A stretch of 64,000 nucleotides of DNA, taken from positions 26,096-90,095 of IMG/VR virus record IMGVR_UViG_3300034200_001099. One strand, written 5' to 3'. A program made the position numbers and the translations under genes. Below, one piece after another: positions 16,143-24,059 of this stretch (positions within the stretch are counted from its first letter, which is position 1; the number at the start of each line of letters is the position of its first letter). Origin of the DNA: a virus. The notes beneath the pieces were generated by a model. That model did no database searches. It had not been told where the DNA came from and was given only the letters and a program-made list of their open reading frames with translations.

Positions 16143-16595
16143 AACTACATCACAAAAAACTTAGAAATCGAAGAAGTTGATATATGGTTTAAAGCCAACA
16201 ACATAATTCCTGAAAAAATGGAACTGTATTACGATTTATCATATAGTTTGTATTTATTAATTCAAAAAACCTATTTGGGTAATGGAGAAAATAATAAAGA
16301 AACTAAAGTCGAAATGTCCGAAGAAGATAATACAAAACATTTCAATTGGTGCTGGAGTAAAACAATTGAAAATTTTAATAAAGAAAATATAAAATTTCAA
16401 AATGATGGAGATCATTACGACTATTTTTTTTCTCTATTTAATGAATTATATTATAAACAAAACAAAGAAACAATAAGAAATTCTATAGACGTTTTTTTCC
16501 TTGATTTATTTAATCGTGAAAAACCATTCACACAAGTAGATTTAGATTTGATTTATAATATTTATAAAACTTTGGATAAAAATTTAGTGATGTAA
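16128..16595 (+). CDS. hypothetical protein, 155 aa
   Basis: Helical, acidic and aromatic-rich protein (MDNFFNYITKNLEIEEVD...). Its start codon is inside the terminator-like hairpin at 16105-16142, so translation may depend on hairpin opening or on a different transcript. No known domain. It heads a cluster of small genes. Confidence 0.65.
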   Translation: MDNFFNYITKNLEIEEVDIWFKANNIIPEKMELYYDLSYSLYLLIQKTYLGNGENNKETKVEMSEEDNTKHFNWCWSKTIENFNKENIKFQNDGDHYDYFFSLFNELYYKQNKETIRNSIDVFFLDLFNREKPFTQVDLDLIYNIYKTLDKNLVM

Positions 16596-16655
16596 TATTT
16601 ACAAACTAGAAAATATAATTAATTTAATCTAAATAAACTATTAATAAAATAAAAC

Positions 16656-16826
16656 ATGGACACGTTAAATAAAATCAATGAATTAACAGAACAATTGGTC
16701 TTAGACGGTAAAAAGTTTTTTGACGGAAACAAAAGTGCTGGAACAAGAACAAGAAAAATTGCTCAAGAATTAAAATTGTTATTACAAGAATTAAGAACTG
16801 AAATTTTAACAGAAAAGAAAAAATAA
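16656..16826 (+). CDS. small histone H1-like (Hc1-type) DNA-binding protein
   Basis: 56 residues. The central FFDGNKSAGTRTRKIAQELK matches the pattern of the short Lys-rich histone-H1-like proteins of Bacteroidota, in which a GNK-x-AGTR-x-RK block is typical. These bind DNA without strict sequence preference. The ATG at 16656 is the only start, and the stop lies two bases before the next gene. A phage copy may help compact DNA or affect the host nucleoid; this is inference. Confidence 0.65.
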   Translation: MDTLNKINELTEQLVLDGKKFFDGNKSAGTRTRKIAQELKLLLQELRTEILTEKKK

Positions 16827-16828
16827 TT

Positions 16829-17023
16829 ATGGTTCAAATGAATATTTTCTTCTTATTTGTGTTTATACTTTCTTTAGTTTTTGTGATTAATAATATATTA
16901 AAAGTTATTAAAAATATATTAAGTTCAGATCCACATAGAATTACATACTCAACATGGGAGAAAATATTCAATTATTTTTTTATAACTTATTTAATAACAT
17001 ATATAATAACTTTAACAACATAG
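16829..17023 (+). CDS. small membrane protein, 64 aa
   Basis: Two hydrophobic segments (about 5-27 and 46-63) flank a short polar loop containing SSDPHRITYSTW. Two bases after the histone-like gene and one base before the next. Function unknown. Confidence 0.65.
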   Translation: MVQMNIFFLFVFILSLVFVINNILKVIKNILSSDPHRITYSTWEKIFNYFFITYLITYIITLTT

Positions 17024-17024
17024 A

Positions 17025-17453
17025 ATGTATAACGAATTTAAAGACATATTTCAATTTCTAATTTCAGTTAGAAAACTTAAAACATATATTAGTATTGATG
17101 TTGAATTTCCATTGACTTGGAAAATCCCAAAAAGATTTGTTCAAGAAGACAAGATTATAGAAAATCAAAAAGTTAACGATAACGCACGATTTTTTTCTTT
17201 TGTCAGTGAATTTAATGAAGTAATTCTTAATCAAACGGTAGAAAATATTAAAAATATTATTTCATATAATAAAGAAATTGAAATGAAAGAAAGACTTTTA
17301 AAACAAAAAATAGACGAACTTAAAAGAATTTTTGAATCAGAAGATTTAGAACATTTACAAACTCTTAAATTTGAATTGCTAGAAGAAAAATTAAACGATG
17401 GAGAAGAAGATTTTAACGAAAGAAGAACAAACCATAAATTGGTTGAAGAGTGA
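17025..17453 (+). CDS. hypothetical protein, 142 aa
   Basis: An N-terminal beta-type part with EFPLTWKIPKRFVQEDK (about 28-44) is followed by a long charged helix to the end, probably a coiled coil. First gene of a three-gene overlapping set (17025-17912). No domain recognised. Confidence 0.65.
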   Translation: MYNEFKDIFQFLISVRKLKTYISIDVEFPLTWKIPKRFVQEDKIIENQKVNDNARFFSFVSEFNEVILNQTVENIKNIISYNKEIEMKERLLKQKIDELKRIFESEDLEHLQTLKFELLEEKLNDGEEDFNERRTNHKLVEE

Positions 17454-17595
17454 ATTTGAAAAAGATAAGATTGAGTTAGAAAATCAAAAACAAAAATTTG
17501 CAGACTCAATTAAAAACTTAGATAAAAAAGACATAATCAAACCCATCGCAAAACTTACAATATGGCAGAAGATCAAGAAAGTGCTCCTAGCGTAA
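17398..17595 (+). CDS. small coiled-coil protein, 65 aa
   Basis: Starts 56 bases inside the previous gene in another frame and ends 34 bases inside the next. The peptide is a charged helix ending in an amphipathic LTIWQKIKKVLLA tail that may touch the membrane. The long overlaps make it less certain, but the composition is protein-like and the gene order continuous. Confidence 0.55.
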   Translation: MEKKILTKEEQTINWLKSEFEKDKIELENQKQKFADSIKNLDKKDIIKPIAKLTIWQKIKKVLLA

Positions 17596-17912
17596 TAGAA
17601 AATTTAGCGTTGGTGACAGATGCCATACAAACTATGTTCCCCGATGGAAAAATAATTTGTGTATACGAATTAAACGACCAAGACTTCAAAAAAGTCCAAG
17701 AAAATTTTAGAAAAATAGATAATCAACACAAAAGATTTTCAATAGACATGTCAGGTTTAGAACACGTATTTATTCATGAGGATATAAATTTAACATTATT
17801 AACTCCTGATATTAATAATGTTGACAAAAAATCAAATAATAAAAGTATTTTATTTAAAATAAAAACAAAAATATCATCTTGGTTTAAAAGTGGTGGATCT
17901 TCGATAAAGTAA
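17562..17912 (+). CDS. hypothetical protein, 116 aa
   Basis: Begins with a polar stretch and a helix (VIENLALVTDAIQTMF), then a small beta-sheet region (KIICVYELN, FSIDMSGLEHVFIHED) and a basic tail with a possible membrane-binding WFK. Its 3' end overlaps the convergent minus-strand gene by 39 bases. No known family seen. Confidence 0.65.
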   Translation: MAEDQESAPSVIENLALVTDAIQTMFPDGKIICVYELNDQDFKKVQENFRKIDNQHKRFSIDMSGLEHVFIHEDINLTLLTPDINNVDKKSNNKSILFKIKTKISSWFKSGGSSIK

Positions 17913-18512
17913 TTTTTTATCAATACCCAAATTTTCTAAAATACTATACAAATATTTTTTTTGTGGTTTTGATGTTTCAGAAACAACAATACAATTATAA
18001 ATTGACTTATCTTTTAAAAATTCATTTAAAACGTCTAAAAATCTTTTAGATTCATTTTCATTCTTTAATGAAAATAAATAAACATTATTATCTTCCTGTA
18101 AAACCACTTTGTTATTTAGTTTAGAAATTAAAATTACACCTTTCTTAAAGATATAATTTTCATAAAATTTATTTAGTGTGATCTTTTCTTTTTTTGTTAC
18201 ATCGTATATAGTTTCCTCTATTTTGTAATTAGAAATTTCCATAATTTTATAATCTAAATCATCAAGTTCTATTTTTATTTGCCTACCAAGATCATCTCTA
18301 ACAAATAAAGGATTAAACGTAGTATTTTTTTTTTCTAAAATACACAACTCAAAATCACAATCTTTCGCATTCTCAACATCTTTTTTGAAATAAATGGTTT
18401 TGTTGTTATTAATTTTGGTGTCAAAAAATTCTTTAGCCTTAACAAAAGTAACAAACTTGTTTATTATTTTCTTTCTTACTTTATTTTTAAATAAAACCAC
18501 TAAATAATTCAT
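17874..18512 (-). CDS. hypothetical protein, 212 aa, minus strand
   Basis: Starts at MNYLVVLFKNKVRKK; an earlier in-frame ATG (18590) would run through the DnaJ gene start and a Tyr/Phe-rich stretch and is rejected. It faces the preceding plus-strand gene (3' overlap 39 bases) and diverges from dnaJ. The protein is alpha/beta, Lys-rich, without signal peptide or known motif. Confidence 0.65.
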   Translation of the reverse strand: MNYLVVLFKNKVRKKIINKFVTFVKAKEFFDTKINNNKTIYFKKDVENAKDCDFELCILEKKNTTFNPLFVRDDLGRQIKIELDDLDYKIMEISNYKIEETIYDVTKKEKITLNKFYENYIFKKGVILISKLNNKVVLQEDNNVYLFSLKNENESKRFLDVLNEFLKDKSIYNCIVVSETSKPQKKYLYSILENLGIDKKLLYRRSTTFKPR

Positions 18513-18541
18513 AAAAAAATAATAATAATAAAATTGAATAA

Positions 18542-19465
18542 ATGAATAATAACAATTATTACGACATTTTAAACGTTGAAGAAACTGCAACTCAAGACGA
18601 TATTAAAAAAAAATATAGAAAGTTAGCAAAAGAAAATCACCCTGACATTGGAGGTGACGAAGAAACTTTTAAAAAAATATCCACAGCTTATGATGTTTTA
18701 AGTGATGAACAAAAAAGACACAGATATGATCAAGAAAGAAAAGGCGTTTTCGGATCATCTAACAATTTTAACGATATTTTTAATAGTATGTTTGGTAATG
18801 GACAAAGTAATGGTAATAGAGCCGCCCATACGTCAAATATCACAGTAAGTATCGGGACAATAAATTCATATAAAGGAGGAAAACATAGTCTTTCATATAG
18901 AAGACAATCTAGTTGTGATCCATGTAATGGGACTGGAGGAGAAAAAAAAGTTTGTAATTTTTGTGGTGGAACAGGTAATATTGTGAGACAATTTGGAAAT
19001 GGATCATTTCTTCAGCTCATGCAAGTTGTTTGTGAGACATGTCATGGAAAAGGATTCTTTATGATTAACGCATGTTTTTTATGTAATGGCGTTGGAACTA
19101 AAACAGAAATGAAAACTTTAGACATTTCATTACCACACGGTATTGATAATGGTCAGTTTTTAAGGGTCACCGGTATGGGTGATTTTAAAAATGGATCTTA
19201 TGGTGATTTGGTTGTTAGAGTTGATTTAAAACCCCAAGATGGTTTTACTAAAGTTGGGAATCATTTAGTTTATGACTCATTCATTACTTTGGAAGATTTA
19301 AAATTAGGAACTGTAAATGTTCCCCATCCTGATGGAGAACTAAACATCAAATTACCAAAAAATATTGATACATCAATACCTTTAAGAATTAAGTCAAAAG
19401 GATTTAAATTAGAAAGTGTTGGGGATCTTATAGTAAATCAATATATAAAATATAGTAGGGATTAA
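18542..19465 (+). CDS. dnaJ: DnaJ-type Hsp40 co-chaperone
   Basis: 307 residues. J domain at 6-68 with HPD at 33-35. A short Gly/Phe-type linker follows, then a zinc-binding region with four CxxC pairs (CDPC, CNFC, CETC, CFLC), three followed by a Gly-containing motif, and the C-terminal substrate domain (DLVVRVDLKPQ, VPHPDGELNIKLP). A full class A DnaJ is about 370 residues; this one has a short linker and truncated end. It stimulates DnaK ATPase; a phage copy likely redirects host DnaK to virion assembly or replication. Confidence 0.92.
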   Translation: MNNNNYYDILNVEETATQDDIKKKYRKLAKENHPDIGGDEETFKKISTAYDVLSDEQKRHRYDQERKGVFGSSNNFNDIFNSMFGNGQSNGNRAAHTSNITVSIGTINSYKGGKHSLSYRRQSSCDPCNGTGGEKKVCNFCGGTGNIVRQFGNGSFLQLMQVVCETCHGKGFFMINACFLCNGVGTKTEMKTLDISLPHGIDNGQFLRVTGMGDFKNGSYGDLVVRVDLKPQDGFTKVGNHLVYDSFITLEDLKLGTVNVPHPDGELNIKLPKNIDTSIPLRIKSKGFKLESVGDLIVNQYIKYSRD

Positions 19466-19641
19466 AATAAGGATATTAAATCTTTAATTGCTACTATAAA
19501 TCCGTATATGGCAAAAAAAGTAAAAATTCCACCAAATATTAAAACAAATGTTTGTGTATTCTTAACTTGTTTGCTCTCTCTACATGTTGGACATTTAACT
19601 TGTGTTGGCTCTGTTTTGTTGTTGTATATTTCTTCTTCCAT
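19462..19641 (-). CDS. small zinc-ribbon membrane protein, minus strand
   Basis: 59 residues: an acidic N-terminus, a CPTC knuckle (residues 17-20) in VKCPTCRESKQVKN, then one membrane segment (about 32-54, TFVLIFGGIFTFFAIYG) and a short tail. It lies tail-to-tail with dnaJ (4-base overlap). A plus-strand frame in the same place has a far less protein-like product. The ordered knuckle-plus-membrane layout supports this reading. Confidence 0.65.
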   Translation of the reverse strand: MEEEIYNNKTEPTQVKCPTCRESKQVKNTQTFVLIFGGIFTFFAIYGFIVAIKDLISLF

Positions 19642-19698
19642 AATTTGTTATAATAATAATTATACATTAAAACAATTTATAAGTGAATAATTTTTGAA

Positions 19699-19729
19699 TT
19701 GACATATCAACATAGAATTCGTATATTTC
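19699..19729 (+). promoter_or_regulatory. probable promoter (TTGACA / TATATTTC)
   Basis: TTGACA at 19699-19704 and TATATTTC at 19722-19729 are separated by 17 bases. Only the last base departs from TAnnTTTG. It lies 13 bases before the dam-like ATG at 19743. Confidence 0.6.
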
Positions 19730-19742
19730 TAATAAAAAAACT

Positions 19743-20582
19743 ATGTTATCATATATTGGGGGAAAAAGTAAGATAGGAAAGTGGATAGTTCCTTTCTACG
19801 ATAAGAATATGGAAACGTATGTTGAGACGTTTGGGGGCATGTTTTGGTGTTTCTTTAATATGGACCTAAAACAGTTTCCCAACCTGAAGAAAGTTGTTTA
19901 CAACGACTTTAATCCACTAAATTATAACTTATTTAAGTGTATTCAAAACCCAACGGAGTTATTGGGGGCAATCAACTCAATTGATTGTCAAAAATTTGGT
20001 GTGGAAATTACACCACCATTATATAAAGAACAATTTATCAGGTTTCAGGCTGAAATATTTGCTGAAAATTTCAGCGTAGAACCTGGCGATTATGATGTTG
20101 CCGCAAAATACGTTTATATTTTAACTCAAGTATTCAGTGGGTCAAAACCTGAGACAAGTTCTTTTATTGACCTTAAAGGTAAGTACAAGTCAAAATATTT
20201 GACGTTTAGAGATAAACTATTAAAACCGGATTGGATAGAACATTTCTTAAAGATAACTCACGTTGAGAATATGGATTTTGCTGAGGTTATTGAAAAGTAT
20301 GATTCGCCTAACACTTATTTTTATGTAGATCCTCCATACTGGAAAACAGAGAACTATTACTCCAACCATGACTTTGATCGTCAAGATCACGAAAGACTTT
20401 CAAAATCTTTAATAAGTATGGAAGGTAAATTCAGTTTATCATATTATGATTTTCCTTTATTATCCGAATGGTTTCCAAAAGATACATATACATGGGAGAA
20501 AAAAGAATTCGCTAAAGCTGCTGCCGCTAAAAAGGGTAAGGCTCAAACTATGGGCGAGGAGCTATTAATAATGAATTATTAA
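19743..20582 (+). CDS. Dam-type DNA adenine methyltransferase (D12 class)
   Basis: 279 residues. Motif X/I-like LSYIGGKSKIGKWI at the N-terminus, motif I YVETFGGMFWCF (about 29-40), YNDFNP next, and catalytic motif IV YVDPPYW (about 196). This is the alpha-class order of Dam/D12 enzymes, which methylate adenine N6. The first Phe-x-Gly motif reads TFGGMFW rather than the usual FxGxG. The C-terminal KAAAAKKGKAQTMGEELLI suits DNA contact. It may protect phage DNA from restriction. Confidence 0.85.
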   Translation: MLSYIGGKSKIGKWIVPFYDKNMETYVETFGGMFWCFFNMDLKQFPNLKKVVYNDFNPLNYNLFKCIQNPTELLGAINSIDCQKFGVEITPPLYKEQFIRFQAEIFAENFSVEPGDYDVAAKYVYILTQVFSGSKPETSSFIDLKGKYKSKYLTFRDKLLKPDWIEHFLKITHVENMDFAEVIEKYDSPNTYFYVDPPYWKTENYYSNHDFDRQDHERLSKSLISMEGKFSLSYYDFPLLSEWFPKDTYTWEKKEFAKAAAAKKGKAQTMGEELLIMNY

Positions 20583-20600
20583 TTTTTTCAATTAATCTAA

Positions 20601-20608
20601 TATTTATT
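20601..20608 (+). promoter_or_regulatory. candidate late promoter TATTTATT
   Basis: TATTTATT ends 13 bases before the ATG at 20622, in the 39-base gap after the dam-like gene. It is the expected position for a late-type element. Confidence 0.5.
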
Positions 20609-20621
20609 ATAAAATTACATT

Positions 20622-22001
20622 ATGTCTTTAAGATTTACCAACCTATTAAGGGACCTTATTGTTGAAAGTTCAAGATTTCAAGTATTGTTCGATAAATTTG
20701 TTAAACCAAAAGAAAAAGGACAAAGAGGTTTCATGCCTTTTGAAACTTTATTCGCACTTATTGTTGCCGACCCAACTACAAAAGTTCCTGAAGGAATGGA
20801 TATTGATAATGTTAAACCTGATCAAATGGAAAAGGTAAAAATTGGAAAATATGCTCAGTGGTTAATCAAAAACTTTATGACACCTAAGTTACCGGCAGAT
20901 CATCCTTTAATGGTTAGTGATCCACAATCAAGTCAATACAAACAAGCATTGACGCAATTTCAATCTCTTTTCATGGAAGATTTATATAAGGTCACAATAA
21001 ATCTTCAAAAATATGAAAGATTTAAAAATAGGTTAGCACAAGAATATAGGGATATAAATAAATTAAGTATTGAGACTTTACAAGATCAAGTCAAAGATTT
21101 TAGTTTAGAAAAAACTAAAGCAACCGCTGACGAGAAAAAAGAAGCGTCTGTAACATATGCTCACCCTGGGGCTAACATTGTTTATAGAGGTCAAGATTGG
21201 ACTGTTGCTAAAATTTCAGACAAAGGTCCATTAGGTAAAGAAGCGGCATGTTTCTATGGTGGATCTCATAATGAAGGAAGACGAGGGGAAACTACTTGGT
21301 GCACATCATCACCTGGTCTTAGTTGGTTTGATAGATACATCGGTAGAGGACCATTATATGTTGTAATTCCAAACAAAGCAAGATCATTCAAATCTTACGG
21401 AAAAGAAACAGGTGAAGTTTCAGGTTTACCAGCGGACAGATACCAATTTCACTTCCCTGATAATCAGTATATGGATGCGGATGACAGACCAATTAATTTA
21501 ATTGACTTTTTAAATACAAACGAAGAAGGTTTAAAACAATTCTTTAAGCCTGAGTTTATGTCATCATTGTCAGGTGAAAAAGGAGAAAAAGTGGCTATTG
21601 ACTATCCTAGTGATTCAGCTTCTAAATTTATTGCCTTATACGGATTTGACGAATTCTTCGCTACTTTACCACAAACATTAAAAAGATTTACATTTAAAAA
21701 CACATCAAAAGATAAACTTTCTTTAAATATTCCAAACGACATTGGTAGATTTAAAGAATTAACCGCAATTAATTTTGTTGGTTGTATTGCTTCTTTGCCT
21801 GACTCAATTTGTCAACTACAAAATTTACAATATTTATCTTTGGTTAATAATCCAGACCTTCAGATGCTACCAGATTGTATCGGAAACATGCCAAACCTTA
21901 TGGTTTTAAATCTTTCAGGGTCTGATCGTAACAAAGTTCTACCACAATCAATCTTAAGTAGAGAAGAAGAAGATGAAGATTTTAACTTATTTACACATTA
22001 A
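20622..22001 (+). CDS. putative virion-packaged protein with WCT motif and leucine-rich repeats
   Basis: 459 residues. The N-terminus (MSLRFTNLLRDLIVESS) carries an LIVE-S site like a T4 capsid-targeting propeptide. A helical part follows, then a domain with TTWCTSSPGLSWFDRYI and GPLYVVIP (about 226-250), and at the C-terminus at least three leucine-rich repeats (SLPDSICQLQNLQYLSL, MLPDCIGNMPNLMVLNL). LRRs usually bind proteins; the WCT domain has the look of a conserved enzyme or binding site I cannot name. It may be ejected into the host. Confidence 0.65.
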   Translation: MSLRFTNLLRDLIVESSRFQVLFDKFVKPKEKGQRGFMPFETLFALIVADPTTKVPEGMDIDNVKPDQMEKVKIGKYAQWLIKNFMTPKLPADHPLMVSDPQSSQYKQALTQFQSLFMEDLYKVTINLQKYERFKNRLAQEYRDINKLSIETLQDQVKDFSLEKTKATADEKKEASVTYAHPGANIVYRGQDWTVAKISDKGPLGKEAACFYGGSHNEGRRGETTWCTSSPGLSWFDRYIGRGPLYVVIPNKARSFKSYGKETGEVSGLPADRYQFHFPDNQYMDADDRPINLIDFLNTNEEGLKQFFKPEFMSSLSGEKGEKVAIDYPSDSASKFIALYGFDEFFATLPQTLKRFTFKNTSKDKLSLNIPNDIGRFKELTAINFVGCIASLPDSICQLQNLQYLSLVNNPDLQMLPDCIGNMPNLMVLNLSGSDRNKVLPQSILSREEEDEDFNLFTH

Positions 22002-22025
22002 AGTAGATTATTTAAAACATTATAA

Positions 22026-22033
22026 TATTTATT
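22026..22033 (+). promoter_or_regulatory. candidate late promoter TATTTATT
   Basis: TATTTATT lies 14 bases before the ATG at 22048 in the short gap after the LRR protein gene. Confidence 0.5.
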
Positions 22034-22047
22034 AATAAAATAAAAAT

Positions 22048-23094
22048 ATGAACAGAAGAATTTTAATATCGGAAAATGAAAGATCTAGAATTTTAGGTCT
22101 ACACGAAAATCGTAGAATGAAAGAATGGGGATTGATTAACGAACAAGTTATACCAACCGGTTATGACTCGAATGAAGCTTGTAAAGCGGAAGCTCCAAAA
22201 CTTGCTGCTAGTAAGGTATTTGCAGGACAGTCTTGGGATGTTGTTAAGGCAAAATGGGTTGAGTCTAACTGTAATGGAACAACTCCTTGTAATGTAGGAA
22301 CGGAAGCATCAAATATTAATTTAAGAAAGGCAATGTGTGAAGGAACCTTTACTATGGGTGCACCTGCGGCTGCCACACCATCAGAATATACTGTTTACAA
22401 AGGTGGAGTCCCATCTAAAATGACTGTTGATCAGATTAGTCAAGGACTTGCAGATGGTACTATAAAACCAACTGATAAAGTGTGGGACATTAGTAAAGGT
22501 CAAGGTTCTGATGCCATAGTTCCATTATCAACTTTAACTTTAGACACTAAAATACAAGCATCAATTAAAACTATTGCTCCAGAATTAGCGGGAGAAGAAA
22601 AAACATATGAAATATCTGCGGATGGTAGAGCTGCCGCAATAAAATATACAAAAGAAACATTAACAAAGGCGATCGCAGATGGCACTTTGAATAAAGATTC
22701 GGCATATGTTATTATTGTAGACCCAGCAACACAAGCAAAATCATATCAAAAAGTAATGCTTAACGCTGACTTAGTTCCAATTATTAATTCGGCTTCTGGT
22801 GCTCAACCTATAGCGGCAGAAAGAAAGTCAACCAATATTCCTGAACTTGATGCTTGGTTGAAAGGACCAATTGGATCTGCATGGGATAAACTTACAGACC
22901 CAAAACAAAAAGAAAGTATGTTTGACTCATTTGAAAAAACCGACCCAACAATTACTAAATTAAAAGATACGGTAGGTAAGGGACCATTAAGATCTGCGTT
23001 AGGAATGGCTGCTGACACAGGATTTGGTAGAGGATTACAAAGGTTAAGAGGAAAAGTTGGAGCGGCAATAACTGGTAATCAACCAGTTGCTTAA
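22048..23094 (+). CDS. putative virion protein with GYF_2-like domain
   Basis: 348 residues. The N-terminal MNRRILISENERSRILGLHE belongs to the second class of shared leader peptides (also at 23362 and 39949), and GLINE-Q at about 28-33 is a candidate cleavage site. A Cys pair region follows (CNGTTPCNVG). Residues about 112-150 (YTVYKGGVPSKMTVDQI, DKVWDIS) resemble a GYF_2 domain, a peptide-binding fold. The Ala/Gly-rich C-terminus ends in RGLQRLRGKVG. No enzyme motif. Confidence 0.6.
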   Translation: MNRRILISENERSRILGLHENRRMKEWGLINEQVIPTGYDSNEACKAEAPKLAASKVFAGQSWDVVKAKWVESNCNGTTPCNVGTEASNINLRKAMCEGTFTMGAPAAATPSEYTVYKGGVPSKMTVDQISQGLADGTIKPTDKVWDISKGQGSDAIVPLSTLTLDTKIQASIKTIAPELAGEEKTYEISADGRAAAIKYTKETLTKAIADGTLNKDSAYVIIVDPATQAKSYQKVMLNADLVPIINSASGAQPIAAERKSTNIPELDAWLKGPIGSAWDKLTDPKQKESMFDSFEKTDPTITKLKDTVGKGPLRSALGMAADTGFGRGLQRLRGKVGAAITGNQPVA

Positions 23095-23121
23095 TAATCT
23101 ATCTTATTTTTATATAAAAAA

Positions 23122-23343
23122 ATGATTATTTCAGAGCAACAAATTAGAAAAATAATTAAAAGAGTGATTTTTGAAGATAGAAAAGAATCTATGTTAGAAA
23201 AAATGAAAAGAAAATTAAAAGGAATATCCGACGATAAATTAATTTATAATATGGAAAATGAATTACCTTGGGATTGGAAAGGATCAAAAGAGGCATACTT
23301 TGAAAAACACGAAGATAGAAAATATTCAAAAGGATCAAACTAA
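23122..23343 (+). CDS. small protein with CTS-like leader, 73 aa
   Basis: MIISEQQIRKIIKRVIFED resembles the MKIIISEQQ leader of genes at 24614 and 53195 and ends in VIFE-D. The rest is basic and helical with WDWKGSKEAYFEKHED. Putative packaged protein; function unknown. A weaker TATTTTTAT lies about ten bases upstream. Confidence 0.6.
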   Translation: MIISEQQIRKIIKRVIFEDRKESMLEKMKRKLKGISDDKLIYNMENELPWDWKGSKEAYFEKHEDRKYSKGSN

Positions 23344-23361
23344 TATGTGTAATAAATAATT

Positions 23362-23952
23362 ATGAAAAACAAACTATTTTTAACCGAATCTGAAAAATCA
23401 AGAATTAGTGATTTACACAGAATGGCAATTGTTACTGAAGGTAAAAACACTTTAAATGAGGCTAATTTAGTAGACATTCAAAATTTACTAATAAAAAAAG
23501 GAATGTTGGGACAAAAAGTTGCTGACAATAAATTAGGTCCATTAACTTTAAATGCGATCTATTCTGCATTAACACAAACTCAGCCAACACAAACTCAACC
23601 AACAGGGGCTCAAGGAACAGGGACTCAAGAAACAGGGACTCCAGGAACTGGAGCTCAAGTACCACCAACTCAAGGAGCGCCAGTATATTATCCTTGGGTA
23701 AAAGAAGGTGGAAAACCTGTTCAAAACATAATAGATGCTAAAAAAGCCGACCCAAATTTTCAAAATTGGTTAACTGAATTAAAAAAACTCACCACAGAAC
23801 AATTGACCAAAATTCAACAAGACCTTAAAGCGGCTTTTTTAGAATCAGCTATAGGTGTTAAATTGGATAGCACCGAGGCATATCAACCATACATGGTTGC
23901 ACTACAAACAATTAGTACTGCAATGGAAATGGTTAAAAAACCTCTGGTTTAA
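23362..23952 (+). CDS. putative virion protein with peptidoglycan-binding-like domain
   Basis: 196 residues. Leader MKNKLFLTESEKSRISDLHR is nearly the same pattern as at 22048 and 39949; TLNE-A at about 31-35 is a candidate cleavage site. Residues 36-70 (VDIQNLLIKKGMLG, KLGPLTLNAIYSAL) match a PG_binding_1 repeat, which binds peptidoglycan. A Thr-Gln-Pro-Gly linker and a helical C-terminus follow. Such a domain in a packaged protein would suit passage through the cell wall. It is followed by a UUCG terminator. Confidence 0.65.
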   Translation: MKNKLFLTESEKSRISDLHRMAIVTEGKNTLNEANLVDIQNLLIKKGMLGQKVADNKLGPLTLNAIYSALTQTQPTQTQPTGAQGTGTQETGTPGTGAQVPPTQGAPVYYPWVKEGGKPVQNIIDAKKADPNFQNWLTELKKLTTEQLTKIQQDLKAAFLESAIGVKLDSTEAYQPYMVALQTISTAMEMVKKPLV

Positions 23953-24010
23953 ACAACACCAATAACACATGTGTAACCTAAATAGTGGTAATAAATCAAA
24001 CTTAAATAAG

Positions 24011-24036
24011 AACCCTCACTTCGGTGGGGGTTTTTT
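24011..24036 (+). terminator. intrinsic terminator with UUCG tetraloop
   Basis: AACCCTCAC pairs with GTGGGGGTT (24011-24019 with 24024-24032, one G-U) around a TTCG loop and continues into a T run. It ends the transcript of the gene at 23362. Confidence 0.92.
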
Positions 24037-24047
24037 ATTTAACAAAG

Positions 24048-24054
24048 TATTTAT
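24048..24054 (+). promoter_or_regulatory. candidate late promoter TATTTAT
   Basis: TATTTAT lies five bases before the ATG at 24060, right after a strong terminator. The 37 bases from 24032 to 24068 match 53167-53203 with two differences. Confidence 0.65.
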
Positions 24055-24059
24055 CTTAT

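Noticed and set aside
18512-18590. Longer N-terminus for the minus-strand gene ending at 17874
   Set aside because: The extension overlaps the dnaJ start and is Tyr/Phe-rich from reading A/T repeats; the ATG at 18512 gives a normal start.
19508-19690. Plus-strand 60-residue frame between dnaJ and the dam-like gene
   Set aside because: Its product has no sensible layout, whereas the minus strand of the same bases encodes a zinc-ribbon plus membrane protein; the minus-strand gene is preferred.
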